The translations under genes and the position numbers were made by a program. A stretch of 64,000 nt of DNA from PALSA-693 sp963834725 (GTDB lineage: Bacteria; Actinomycetota; Acidimicrobiia; Acidimicrobiales; Palsa-688): contig CAWICN010000001.1 in assembly GCA_963834725.1 (NCBI GenBank), positions 930,001-994,000 of the forward strand, given 5' to 3'. Within the stretch, counting starts at the first letter, position 1; each line of letters starts with the position of its first letter. Below the pieces are notes generated by a model that was given only the letters and a program-made list of their open reading frames with translations, was not told where the DNA came from and did not search any database. Positions 16,537 to 25,193 of the stretch are shown here, piece after piece.

Positions 16537-17259
16537 CTAGTCGCGTACGAGGATGCGACCGCACTGCTCGCAGGTGATCAATTCACCTGCAGGCAGATGA
16601 CGGATCCGGTCCAACTCCATGGCCGGCAGGGTGAGATGACATCCGTCACAGTGGTTGCCGACGAGGCGGGCGACCGCGATCCCGCCCAGGCGGGCCCGAA
16701 GCCGGTCGTAGATAGCCTGCAGGTCCGCAGGCACGGAGCCACCGGCCTGCCCCCGCTGCTTCTCGAAGCGGGCCAGTTCCTCGTCCACTCCGGCTTCCGC
16801 GGTGGCGACGCCCGCCGCGGCCGCCTCCCGACGGGCGTCGAGGGTTTGCAGCTGGGCTGAGAGGCCGGCCAGCTCGGCCTCGAGCGGTTCCCGGGACTCC
16901 ATCAGTTCGAGCACCTGGTCCTCGAGCGCCGACGCCCGGGCCCTGAGGCTCTCCACATCGGCGGCGAGGGCCTGCAGCTCCCGGGAGGCGGTCACGGTGC
17001 CGCCGTACAGCCGCCGATCGACAGCCCGGGCTCGCTCCTCGGTCGCGGCCAGATCTGCCTCCAGCTGTGTTTGCTGCTCGGCGATCCTGGCACGGGCTGC
17101 GCCGGCTTGTCCGGCAGCCTGCTCGAGCACTGCCATCTCTCGCTCAATGGCTGCCAGCTCGGCCCGTTCAGGCAGGTGGGACCGGCGATGGCGAAGCTGG
17201 TCGAGGGTGGTGTCGATGTCTTGAAGAGCGGCCAGCGCCTGGAGCGGGCCGCCCGTCAT
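16537..17259 (-). CDS. Coiled-coil C4-type zinc-ribbon protein
   Basis: A 240-residue protein with a long N-terminal antiparallel coiled coil (about residues 10-170, rich in Ala, Glu, Arg and Leu) and a C-terminal zinc ribbon with two C-x-x-C knuckles, GNHCDGCHLTLP and ITCEQCGRIL. This layout is the CT398/HP0958-type family, associated with RNA or secretion functions in other bacteria and of unknown role in actinobacteria. Its start overlaps the stop of the penicillin-binding protein gene by 4 nt (ATGA), so the two are co-translated. Confidence 0.88.
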   Translation of the reverse strand: MTGGPLQALAALQDIDTTLDQLRHRRSHLPERAELAAIEREMAVLEQAAGQAGAARARIAEQQTQLEADLAATEERARAVDRRLYGGTVTASRELQALAADVESLRARASALEDQVLELMESREPLEAELAGLSAQLQTLDARREAAAAGVATAEAGVDEELARFEKQRGQAGGSVPADLQAIYDRLRARLGGIAVARLVGNHCDGCHLTLPAMELDRIRHLPAGELITCEQCGRILVRD

Positions 17260-19484
17260 CTGTGGTGCTTTTTCCGCGGCGGCAGCGTCGTGACCGGGCG
17301 ACGGGTGGGCGGCGGCGTGTGCCGGGCAACGGTGGGCGGCGGAGTCGGCGGGGCAACGGTGGGCGGCGGAGTGGGCGGCGGGTTGCTCGGTGCGGCGGTA
17401 GGTGGCGTTCGAGCGGTCTGCCCGGTGCAGAAGGGGTAGAGGGCGTTGAAGGAGTTGGATGAGCCGGGCGGGTTGAACAGGTTGGACGAGTTGAAGGGGC
17501 AGCCCGGGAAGTTGTGGTCGAGCACGTCTGCCGCTACGAGCGAAGCCGACGTGATGTAGTGGGGCGCCGGCAGCAGCGCGTAGTTGGGGGGGGTGAAACC
17601 CAGGACCGGCAGGTTGCCCACCGCGTTCGACATGAAGTCGTGCCAGGTGTGGGCAGGGAACGTGCCGCCGTAGACCTGGCCGACCCCACCGACATCGAGC
17701 ATCGGCACCTCGGCGTTGTCGGCGCCCATCCAGACTGTGGTCTCCATCTGCGGGGTGAACCCGTTGAACCAGGCATCGACGTTGCTGTCGGTCGTACCCG
17801 TCTTGCCGGCGACGGGCCGGTTGTAGAGAGCGGCGCCAGTGCCGGTGCCGTTCTGCACGACTCCCTGCAGCGCGACTGTCGCCTCCTCGGCGATCTGCGG
17901 CGGCACCACCTGCTTGCCCGGGCTCGCACCGACGTACATGGTGGAACCTGACGGATCCACGATGTGGTCGATGAAGGACGGAGCGTGGTACACGCCGTTG
18001 TCGGCCACGGTGGCGTAGGCAGCAGCCATTTCTATGGGGTGGACGGCGATCGACCCGATCACAATCGACGGGAATTCTGGCAACGTCTCGCTGATGCCCA
18101 GGCTGTGAGCCACGCTGATGATGTTGGCCAGACCAACCTCATGGGCGAGGCGGATGTAGGCGCAGTTCAATGACTGGGCGGTGGCGCTCAGCAGGGTGAC
18201 CACGCCGCCGCCGGTGCCCTCGTCGTTGTTAGCGGGATGGGCCACGAGGTCGTGGTCGGTTGGGAAATCGATGGCACAAGGCGACTGGGCGTCCAGGGTG
18301 TCGTAGATCGAATAGCCGGCGTTGAGGGCGGCGAGCAGGGTGAAAAGCTTGAAGCCCGAGCCCGGTTGCCGGGTGCCCTGGGTGATGATGTCGTATCTCG
18401 AGCTCTGCACACCGTGGCCTCCGACCATGGCCTGCACCTTGCCGGTGGTGGGGTCGATGGTGACCATCGCCTGTTGAAAGCCCTGATTGTTGGCAGGCGT
18501 GTCATTGGCGATGGTCTGTTCGGCCATGGCCTGCAGGGCGGGGTTCAGGTTGGTGTAGATCTTGAGACCACCCTCGAACAGGTTCTTGTAGCGCTGGTCG
18601 TAGGTGCCGCCGAGGGGACTTCCCGGCGAGAGCAGCTCGGTCTGCACCTGCTGGACGTAGTAGTCGCTGATCTGGTCTGCCGCGCCGGCGGGCGGCTCGA
18701 CGACCGACGTGGGCAACGGCACCCGGTTGGCCGCTGCGGACTGGGCGGCGGTGATGTCGCCGTAGTGCAACATCCGGGCGATCACTTCCGATCGCCGGGT
18801 CCTGGCGGCCGCCGGGGCGAGGATGGGGTCGTAGCCGCTCGGGTTCTGGATGAGGCCGGCCAGGAGCGCCGCTTGCGGCAGGGTGAGCTGCGACGCGTGC
18901 TCGTTGAAGTAGACGTGGGCGGCCGCTTCGACCCCGTAGGCCCCATTGCCCAGGTAGATGGTGTTCAGGTAGGCCTGCAGGATCTGGTCCTTGCTGTACT
19001 TCCGTTCCAGCCGGTCGGCCAGGACGGCTTCTTTGACCTTCCGGGAAAGCTTGCGGGCGGAGGACAGATATGACTGCTTGACCAACTGCTGGGTGATCGT
19101 CGAGCCCCCCTGGAGACCGCCCCCGGACGTGTCGTTGGCCAGGGCCCTGATGGTCGAGGGGATGTCGAAGCCGCCGTGCACGAAGAAACGGTGGTCCTCG
19201 GTGTCGAGCACCGCCGTGATCACCACCTTGCCCATCTGCTGCAGGGGGATCGGCTTACGTTCCTGCGAGGCGTGCAGGACGGCGAGCACCGTTTTTCCAT
19301 CCGCGGCGTACACCGTTGACCCCCCGAGGGCACCCGGGCTGCCGAGCGGCGGCAGGGGCATGGCGTCGGCGGTGGCGGTGCGGTGCAGCAGCCCCGAGCC
19401 GACCGCCGTGATGCCAACCACGAAACCGCTGATCAACAGGGCGGCGGCCGCGACGATGGAGAGGAAGCGCAGGGCCCGATACAC
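17256..19484 (-). CDS. Class A penicillin-binding protein (transglycosylase/transpeptidase)
   Basis: A 742-residue bifunctional cell-wall synthase. After an N-terminal membrane anchor (about residues 6-30) comes a GT51 domain with EDHRFFVHGGFD, GGSTITQQLVK, RKVKEAVLADRLER and NTIYLGNGAYGVEAA. The transpeptidase domain has the nucleophile in PGSGFKLF (S-x-x-K), SLN in AQSLNCAY and KTGTT. The C-terminus is a Pro/Thr tail with repeated PPTPPPTVA. It polymerises and cross-links peptidoglycan outside the membrane. I chose the GTG just before the anchor; the open frame continues upstream into the antisense of the neighbouring gene. Confidence 0.92.
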   Translation of the reverse strand: MYRALRFLSIVAAAALLISGFVVGITAVGSGLLHRTATADAMPLPPLGSPGALGGSTVYAADGKTVLAVLHASQERKPIPLQQMGKVVITAVLDTEDHRFFVHGGFDIPSTIRALANDTSGGGLQGGSTITQQLVKQSYLSSARKLSRKVKEAVLADRLERKYSKDQILQAYLNTIYLGNGAYGVEAAAHVYFNEHASQLTLPQAALLAGLIQNPSGYDPILAPAAARTRRSEVIARMLHYGDITAAQSAAANRVPLPTSVVEPPAGAADQISDYYVQQVQTELLSPGSPLGGTYDQRYKNLFEGGLKIYTNLNPALQAMAEQTIANDTPANNQGFQQAMVTIDPTTGKVQAMVGGHGVQSSRYDIITQGTRQPGSGFKLFTLLAALNAGYSIYDTLDAQSPCAIDFPTDHDLVAHPANNDEGTGGGVVTLLSATAQSLNCAYIRLAHEVGLANIISVAHSLGISETLPEFPSIVIGSIAVHPIEMAAAYATVADNGVYHAPSFIDHIVDPSGSTMYVGASPGKQVVPPQIAEEATVALQGVVQNGTGTGAALYNRPVAGKTGTTDSNVDAWFNGFTPQMETTVWMGADNAEVPMLDVGGVGQVYGGTFPAHTWHDFMSNAVGNLPVLGFTPPNYALLPAPHYITSASLVAADVLDHNFPGCPFNSSNLFNPPGSSNSFNALYPFCTGQTARTPPTAAPSNPPPTPPPTVAPPTPPPTVARHTPPPTRRPVTTLPPRKKHHR

Positions 19485-19569
19485 GTCCGAGCAGCCTACC
19501 TGCGACTTCGCGGCGCGACAGGCCAACCGGTAGGGTGGGCGACGGATCGCCACGGCTCGGAGGGATGGC

Positions 19570-20802
19570 ATGACCACTGTCGGAGAAGCCACAACCGGAA
19601 CAGCTGGAGAAGCTGCCGCCCGGAGTGACGAGGAGCTCGTCACCGGCAAGATCGATGAGCTTCTCGCCATCCACCCCCCGACGAGCGACGCCAGCGACTT
19701 CCTGGGCGCCCAGTTCGACGCCGGGCTGGCGTTCATCCACTTTCCGAAGGGCTACGGTGGCCTCGGCCTCTCGCGCCACCTGCAGTCACTGGTGGCCGAC
19801 CGGCTGCGGGACGCCGGGGCTCCCGCCCCGGGAGCCCGCAATCCGATCGGTTACGGGATGGCGGCGCCCACCATCCTCACCCTGGGGACGGAGGCGCAAC
19901 GGCAGCGCTATCTGCGTCCGCTGTTCACCTGCGAAGAGATCTGGTGCCAGTTGTTCTCCGAGCCGGGGGCCGGATCCGATGTGGCCAGCCTCGCCACCCG
20001 CGCCGAGCGCGACGGGGATGAATGGATCGTCAACGGACAGAAGGTGTGGACCACCCTGGCCCACCGGGCTCGTTTCGGAATCGTGCTGGCCCGGACCGAC
20101 CCGGAGGCCGAGAAGCACAGAGGTATCACGTACTTCGTTGTCGATATGCAGGCGCCGGGCGTGGAGGTGCGTCCGCTGCGCCAGGCCACGGGTGACGCCG
20201 AGTTCAACGAGGTCTTTTTCAATGACGTCCGCATCCCCGACACCGAACGTCTCGGGGACGTGGGCGATGGCTGGCGGGGTGCGCTCGTCACCTTGATGAA
20301 CGAACGGGTCTCGATCGGTGGGGCCGTGGCCGCGCCGGGTAGTGGTCCGATCGCTACCGCCGTCCACCTCTGGAAGCGGCTGGCACCGGATCGCCGGGAC
20401 AGTGCAACCAGGGACCGGCTGATGCGCCTCTGGGTCGAAGCCGAGGTCCAGCGCGTCACCAACGCCAGGGCCGCCGCTGCCTCCAAATCGGGCACGCCCG
20501 GCCCCGAGGGATCCATCGGAAAGCTGGCCTATGCCGAGCTCAACAAGCGGATCTACGACCTGTGTGTCGACCTGCTCGGGCCCGAAGGCATGCTGTACGA
20601 CAGCTACGAGATGAGCCGGCCGGATACTGCCGGTGCCCTCCAGGGAACCGTGCAGCGCATGTTTCTTCGGGCTCGGGCCAACTCCATCGAAGGCGGCACC
20701 TCCGAGGTCATGCGCAACATCCTGGGCGAGCGGGTACTGGACCTCCCCGGGGACGTACGGACTGACAAGGGGTTGCCGTGGTCCCAGGTGCCGCGCAACT
20801 GA
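19570..20802 (+). CDS. Acyl-CoA dehydrogenase
   Basis: A 410-residue FAD enzyme of the acyl-CoA dehydrogenase superfamily, oxidising an acyl-CoA to its 2-enoyl form. FAD-binding and substrate blocks are CQLFSEPGAGSDVASLATRA, WIVNGQKVWTT and GITYFVVDM; the C-terminal helix motif is NSIEGGTSEVMRNILGERVL. Inserts and the truncated N-terminal domain place it in the mycobacterial FadE-type, possibly sterol or branched-chain group. It is divergent from the PBP gene with an 85-nt spacer. No ETF or ligase gene is adjacent. Confidence 0.92.
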   Translation: MTTVGEATTGTAGEAAARSDEELVTGKIDELLAIHPPTSDASDFLGAQFDAGLAFIHFPKGYGGLGLSRHLQSLVADRLRDAGAPAPGARNPIGYGMAAPTILTLGTEAQRQRYLRPLFTCEEIWCQLFSEPGAGSDVASLATRAERDGDEWIVNGQKVWTTLAHRARFGIVLARTDPEAEKHRGITYFVVDMQAPGVEVRPLRQATGDAEFNEVFFNDVRIPDTERLGDVGDGWRGALVTLMNERVSIGGAVAAPGSGPIATAVHLWKRLAPDRRDSATRDRLMRLWVEAEVQRVTNARAAAASKSGTPGPEGSIGKLAYAELNKRIYDLCVDLLGPEGMLYDSYEMSRPDTAGALQGTVQRMFLRARANSIEGGTSEVMRNILGERVLDLPGDVRTDKGLPWSQVPRN

Positions 20803-20838
20803 CCGGGCCAACTGAACAGGGGCACCGGCCCGGAGGTT

Positions 20839-22428
20839 CTAGGGCTTCTGCTGCCCTACACCGGCCCGGACCGCCTCGCTGTAGAGCGGCAGCACCAGTT
20901 GGGCCTCGACGACCTCGAGGCGGCACCTGAACACCCGCTCAAAGAGCTCCCGTTTGCGACGGAGTCCCCACAACTCCAGGTCGATGTCGTCATCGGCGTG
21001 TACGACCACGTCGACCTGGGCGGCGCCGGGATAGACCTCGATGCTGCGGATGGTCCCACCATGGCTGCGGTCGAGCGCGTCGGCGACCTGCAGCAGGGCG
21101 ATCAGCCGGGTTACCCGATCCCGGTCGGCGTTCGACATCTGGGCGTACGGCTCGTAGGACAGCTTCGCCGAGCCCCGCTTATGAAAGCGGCCGAGGCAGG
21201 CCAGCACCGCCACCTCGTCGGGTCGGAACCCTCGCAGCCGCCCGTTCTCGATCAGATAGGCGGTATGACGGTCGTGACCCTCCATGCTGACGTGCTCCCC
21301 GATGTCGTGGAGGAGGGCCCCCAGGTCGAGCAGCTCTCGATCGTCCCGGTTGAGACCGTGGATCGCCATGGTGCCGTCGAACAGCTCACCGGCCAGCTGG
21401 CTGACCTTACGGGCATGGGCCTCGTTCCAGCCGCAGCGCCGGCACAGACCGAGCACAGAGTCCCGTCGCATGGCCCGAGGGTCGCCCGCCCACTCCGCCC
21501 GGGAGTGACGGGCAATGGCGTCGAGGACTATTCCCTCCCGAAGCGCCCACTCACAGCCGATCAGCTCGTCGAGCCCGGTGAGGTCGAGAACGGTGACGGC
21601 GAGCAGGGCGCCGGCCGGAAGCAGATCGGCCCGGCGGGAGTCGACGCCGGGCAGACCTGCCCGCTGCGCTGAGGTCATTCTCAGAAGGTCCTGACTCACG
21701 GCGTCGAGCTCCCGGGCCGTCACCGCCATCTGGTTGACCGAAGGGGGCAGGGGACCTCCCCGCCGGCCGGCGGCCAGCGCAATGAGCGTTTCCAGGGTGC
21801 CGCTGCTGCCTATTGCGACCCGGGGATCGAAGCTGGCGAGATCGGTGAGGACCCGCCCGACCGCGGTCGTCACCGCGTGCACGATCCGCCGTCGGTCGCC
21901 GCCGGTCGGCGGGTCGCCGCGGACCAGGTCGGCGGTCAACCGTCCGACGCCGAGCTTGAGGCTCGTGGCCCAGGCCATTCCCTTGGCGTCGCCGACCATG
22001 AGCTCGAGGCTGCCACCGCCGAGGTCGAGGGCCAGGGCGGGAGCGGGATCGATAACGACGCTCGAGCGAACCGCCTCGAAGATCAGGCGCGCCTCTTCCC
22101 TCCCGCTGATGACGCGGACCTTGACGCCGGCTTCGGCCTCGATGCGGTCGACGACGACGTCCGAGTTGCGGGCGTCACGGAGGGCTGCAGTAGCGCAGGC
22201 GACGATCTCATCGACCTCGAAGGAGTCGGCAAGTGTGCGAAACCGGCGGACGACCTCGACCGCAGCCGCCGCGGCCACCTCTCCGACCTCACCGGTGCTG
22301 GCGACCACACTGCCGAGCCGGAGCATCTCCTTATCGCGGACGAGAGGTTCAAACGTCCCGTCGGAGTGGGCATCGGCGATCAACAGATGGAACGAGTTAC
22401 TCCCGAGGTCCAAGGCTGCGATCCGCAC
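20839..22428 (-). CDS. ppx: Ppx/GppA-type phosphatase with HD domain
   Basis: A 529-residue exopolyphosphatase / pppGpp phosphatase homologue. The N-terminal ASKHA domain shows ALDLGSNSFHLLIAD (phosphate 1), GREEARLIFEAVR and LALDLGGGSLELMVG (phosphate 2); the C-terminal part (after about residue 320) carries an HD-type metal motif, LLHDIGEHVSMEGHDRHTAY. It hydrolyses polyphosphate or (p)ppGpp. GTG before RIAALDLG was chosen as start. It lies 62 nt after the CYTH-CHAD gene on the same strand, and that pairing supports a polyphosphate role over a (p)ppGpp one. Confidence 0.9.
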   Translation of the reverse strand: MRIAALDLGSNSFHLLIADAHSDGTFEPLVRDKEMLRLGSVVASTGEVGEVAAAAAVEVVRRFRTLADSFEVDEIVACATAALRDARNSDVVVDRIEAEAGVKVRVISGREEARLIFEAVRSSVVIDPAPALALDLGGGSLELMVGDAKGMAWATSLKLGVGRLTADLVRGDPPTGGDRRRIVHAVTTAVGRVLTDLASFDPRVAIGSSGTLETLIALAAGRRGGPLPPSVNQMAVTARELDAVSQDLLRMTSAQRAGLPGVDSRRADLLPAGALLAVTVLDLTGLDELIGCEWALREGIVLDAIARHSRAEWAGDPRAMRRDSVLGLCRRCGWNEAHARKVSQLAGELFDGTMAIHGLNRDDRELLDLGALLHDIGEHVSMEGHDRHTAYLIENGRLRGFRPDEVAVLACLGRFHKRGSAKLSYEPYAQMSNADRDRVTRLIALLQVADALDRSHGGTIRSIEVYPGAAQVDVVVHADDDIDLELWGLRRKRELFERVFRCRLEVVEAQLVLPLYSEAVRAGVGQQKP

Positions 22429-22489
22429 GTCCGTCGACCGTACACGCGGGAGGGGGTGCCCACGCGGAGTGCGGACCAACGCCCGTCGG

Positions 22490-24403
22490 TCAGCGCAGCC
22501 AGGCCCGCTGCTTCTTGCGGTGGAGGCGCTTCCAGGAATCCGGCCAATCGGTCCGGCAGCGGGCCGCATCCTCTCGCTGCCGCGCGATCAGCTGACCTGC
22601 TGCCAGGGCTTGGGCGGGGGACGCATCCACGCTGGCCGCTCGCAGCCACTCCTCGGCGACCACCGCGTCGTGGAAGTCGCCGAGTACGCCCTGGAGGTCG
22701 GCTGCGGCGCGGGCCATGTCGACGGCCGGTTTGCCGACGACCTCGGCCACCGCTTCGCACGCGTAGCGTAACCGCTTGGCCCGGATGCGGATCTCGTGCA
22801 GGGCCGCATCCGTCGGATTCGCACCGAGAGCCGACACGCCCCGGACCACGTGTCGCCAGGGACCCATCACCACGGAGGGGGCCAGGTCCCGGGCCAGACC
22901 TTCCCGATCGGCCCGGGACGAGTGAGACCCCGGCGTGGGAGAAACGGCGGCGGGAATGGGCGCAAGGGGGGACGCCGCGCCGTCGGCGGCGGGCTGGACC
23001 CCGACGTCGGCGGCGGGCTGGATCCCGACGTCGGCGGCGGGCTGGGTCCCGACCTGGGCGGCGGGCTGGACCCCGACGTCGGCGGGCTGGGTCCCGACCT
23101 GGACGGCGGGCTGGGTCCCGACCTCGACGGCGGGCTGGGTCCCGACCTCGACGGCGGGCTCGATTGCCGGGGCAGTGGCTCCAGACGGGTTGGCGGGCTG
23201 GACAGTTGGTCCAGACGGGTTGGGGGGCTGGACAGGAGCTCCGGACGGGCTGGCGATCCCGGCGAATGGCGCAGCCACGGCGTGCTCCGCGACCTCGGCC
23301 GGCCACTTGCGCGGCGGGAGTTCGGCGGCCGCCAGCACCAACCGGTCCAGCAAGGCGGCATAGCGGCTGCTGCCGAAGACCTCCATCAGATGCTCATGGG
23401 CCCGATCCCGCTCTGTGACCAGCTTGCCCAACAGGGAGGCCGCGGCACCGGCGTCTCGGCCGTCGAGGGAGTCGACCTCGCGCTGCAGGCGCTCGAACAG
23501 GACATCGGCGTCCCGGGCCCGGCCGAGGGCTTCGGCGACCCAGCCAAGTTCCGCCCGGGTCTCCTGGGTCCATTCCTCGGGCAGGAAATCCCGGAACGTG
23601 CGCAGGTCGGACCGAAGCCTCCGGGTCGCCACCCGGGCCTGGTGCACATCCTCCGGGTCCTCGTCGAGGCGCACCCCCAGGTCGTGGGCGAGCAGCCGCA
23701 GGTAGCCCTGGGCAATAGCGGCCCGGATCACTTCGGCCATAGATGCCGTCCGTTTGATCGGCGCCGGCACCACGTCGGCGGGCTCGGCCGCCCGGTATCC
23801 GATGGCCCGCACGAGCTTGGGCCGCGGTTCGCCGGTGACCGCGCCGGCCTCCTCGAGCCGGGCCACGGTGGCGTGGAGCAGCGACACCGGAGCCGCGCCC
23901 ACAACCTCCACCTCGACCTCCCGGAAACGGGCGGCCAGGCGCCTGCCGTCCATGACCGAGACCACGTCGTCATCGATCTCGAGCAGCGGCTCTCCCAGGC
24001 GACCCGAGAGAACGGCCCGCCGCCGGTGAGTGACCAGGCGGGCCACCGGTCCCAGTGTGGCACTGCGCCGGTACGCACGAACCAGGCTGGAGATCTCGAC
24101 TGGGACCGGGCCCCACTTGCCGGGCCAGTTCATCTCGTGACGGCTCAGGGTCTCATCGGACGATGCCGCGGGCAGCTTGAGCGTCCACTCGCCGGGCGAT
24201 GATGACGACCGCTCGGATCGGTGTCGAAGGGTGAGGCCGGAACGGGTCAGACGGAGATCGGGTGTGTCGACATAGATCGCCTGCAGGTGCTGCTCAGCCT
24301 CAGACTGGGCCGAGACCCCGGGGTACAGGCCGTTCAGGTCAGGAATCCTGAACCCGATGCCGGCTTCCAGTTTGACCTCTCGCTCCAAATTGCCGCGGTT
24401 CAC
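22490..24403 (-). CDS. CYTH-CHAD protein with a repeat linker inside CHAD
   Basis: A 637-residue protein. The N-terminal CYTH domain (about residues 1-210) starts with LEREVKLEA, the ExExK tunnel signature of triphosphate-binding enzymes, and has TLRHRSE and WTLKLP. A CHAD domain follows: first helical half about 226-383 (VHQARVATRRLRSDLRTFRD), second half about 505-635 (LHEIRIRAKRLRYACEAV), both with the conserved His/Arg sets that bind polyphosphate. Between them lies an unusual insert of about 115 residues, rich in Pro, Ala, Val, Gly and Gln with VGTQPA repeats. It is upstream of ppx in the same operon; polyphosphate sensing or handling is likely. Confidence 0.9.
   Translation of the reverse strand: MNRGNLEREVKLEAGIGFRIPDLNGLYPGVSAQSEAEQHLQAIYVDTPDLRLTRSGLTLRHRSERSSSSPGEWTLKLPAASSDETLSRHEMNWPGKWGPVPVEISSLVRAYRRSATLGPVARLVTHRRRAVLSGRLGEPLLEIDDDVVSVMDGRRLAARFREVEVEVVGAAPVSLLHATVARLEEAGAVTGEPRPKLVRAIGYRAAEPADVVPAPIKRTASMAEVIRAAIAQGYLRLLAHDLGVRLDEDPEDVHQARVATRRLRSDLRTFRDFLPEEWTQETRAELGWVAEALGRARDADVLFERLQREVDSLDGRDAGAAASLLGKLVTERDRAHEHLMEVFGSSRYAALLDRLVLAAAELPPRKWPAEVAEHAVAAPFAGIASPSGAPVQPPNPSGPTVQPANPSGATAPAIEPAVEVGTQPAVEVGTQPAVQVGTQPADVGVQPAAQVGTQPAADVGIQPAADVGVQPAADGAASPLAPIPAAVSPTPGSHSSRADREGLARDLAPSVVMGPWRHVVRGVSALGANPTDAALHEIRIRAKRLRYACEAVAEVVGKPAVDMARAAADLQGVLGDFHDAVVAEEWLRAASVDASPAQALAAGQLIARQREDAARCRTDWPDSWKRLHRKKQRAWLR
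22985..23160. repeat. 24-bp coding tandem repeat (about 7 units)
   Basis: Units similar to GGCGGCGGGCTGGACCCC plus GACGTC repeat about seven times; one unit is 21 bp, so the frame is kept. They encode the VGTQPA-type linker in the CHAD domain on the minus strand, about residues 414-473. Confidence 0.88.
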
Positions 24404-24558
24404 GCAAACAGGGTAGGGGCCGCGAACTGGCCGTGTGGCCTATCACACCGGCGCACACCCGTGATTTGGCGCCGCGGCCCGGTTAGGGCGCCGCGGCCCG
24501 GTCAGGGCCTGCGCCGCGGCCCCGATATCGACAGGGTGCCAATACAGTTGACGGCACT

Positions 24559-24882
24559 GTGAGGATGATCCGCCTGCTCCGAAAGGTCGCATTCTGGGAA
24601 GCGACCTTCTTCGTGGTGCTGTGCGTGGCTTGGGTCGTGACGCTCACCGGTTACAAGTTCCATGGAGGTTGGCAGACCGCCCTGGTCGTCGTCGGCTTTA
24701 CCCATGGGTGCGTGTTCACCCTCTACCTCTTCTTGGTCCTACTGGTCCGGGCCCGGATGCGTTGGCGGCTGTTCACTACCGCCAGCATCCTGGTCGCCGG
24801 CCTGATACCCGGCGGTGGGTACGCAGTCGAAGCCTGGGCGCTGAGTGGCGCCCGGGTAGCCGCCCTCGCCGACGTCCTCTGA
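24559..24882 (+). CDS. DUF3817-like small membrane protein
   Basis: A 107-residue protein with three predicted membrane segments (about residues 11-30, 38-62 and 72-92). The HG in GFTHGCVFTLYLFLVLLV and the Pro-Gly-Gly near the third helix resemble DUF3817 proteins, which have no known function. The start is GTG (or the ATG two codons later). It is divergent from the CYTH-CHAD gene. Its 3' end faces the odd AT-rich palindrome. Confidence 0.72.
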   Translation: MRMIRLLRKVAFWEATFFVVLCVAWVVTLTGYKFHGGWQTALVVVGFTHGCVFTLYLFLVLLVRARMRWRLFTTASILVAGLIPGGGYAVEAWALSGARVAALADVL

Positions 24883-24943
24883 CCACCTGGCGAGATGGGG
24901 CCTCGTGGCGCCGAAGTTCCGTCCGCAGGGGCTTTTCGCACTA

Positions 24944-24987
24944 TTGTGGTCAAAAGTATATCAAATATGATATAGTATCGACCACAA
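24944..24987. promoter_or_regulatory. AT-rich 44-bp interrupted palindrome
   Basis: Outer arms TTGTGGTC / GACCACAA and inner arms TATATCA / TGATATA share one centre (24965/24966); 18 of 22 positions pair. Base composition is far more AT-rich than anything near it. It could be an operator for a dimeric regulator, an attachment or crossover site, or a bidirectional terminator; it lies where two genes converge and has no flanking T-run. The function is not determined. Confidence 0.6.
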
Positions 24988-25128
24988 AATCGGAGCGTAT
25001 CCTCGGACCCCGGCTCCGACTTTGCGCCCCCGCCCGCGAGCCAAGCAGGGGAGCCGCGCCACCGGGGCCGGCGGGGCCGGCGGGAGCCGCCGGCCGAGGG
25101 ACCGCGGTCGAGAGGCCCGCGGCCCACC

Positions 25129-25176
25129 TTTTCTGTCGCGGCACCCCTTCAACTGGGACCTGATCGCGACAGAAAA
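25129..25176. repeat. Perfect 12-bp inverted repeat, 24-bp spacer
   Basis: TTTTCTGTCGCG at 25129-25140 pairs exactly with CGCGACAGAAAA at 25165-25176. As RNA it forms a long stem with a 24-nt loop just after the PP2C stop on the minus strand. The U-run is at the 5' side of the stem, unlike a standard terminator; it may still end or stabilise the triad mRNA. Confidence 0.6.
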
Positions 25177-25193
25177 TAGCGGAAACCTACTAT

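Larger units (their letters stand above)
24883..25193. other. Convergent intergenic region with two unrelated inverted repeats
   Basis: A 311-bp gap between the ends of the DUF3817-like gene and the PP2C gene. It contains an AT-rich 44-bp palindrome (24944-24987) and a separate perfect 12-bp inverted repeat (25129-25176). The DNA between them is very GC-rich. No start codon with a ribosome-binding site is seen on either strand. Confidence 0.7.

Noticed and set aside
21877..23418. A 513-codon open frame on the plus strand
   Set aside because: Antisense of ppx and CYTH-CHAD; its repeats are the complement of the CHAD linker.
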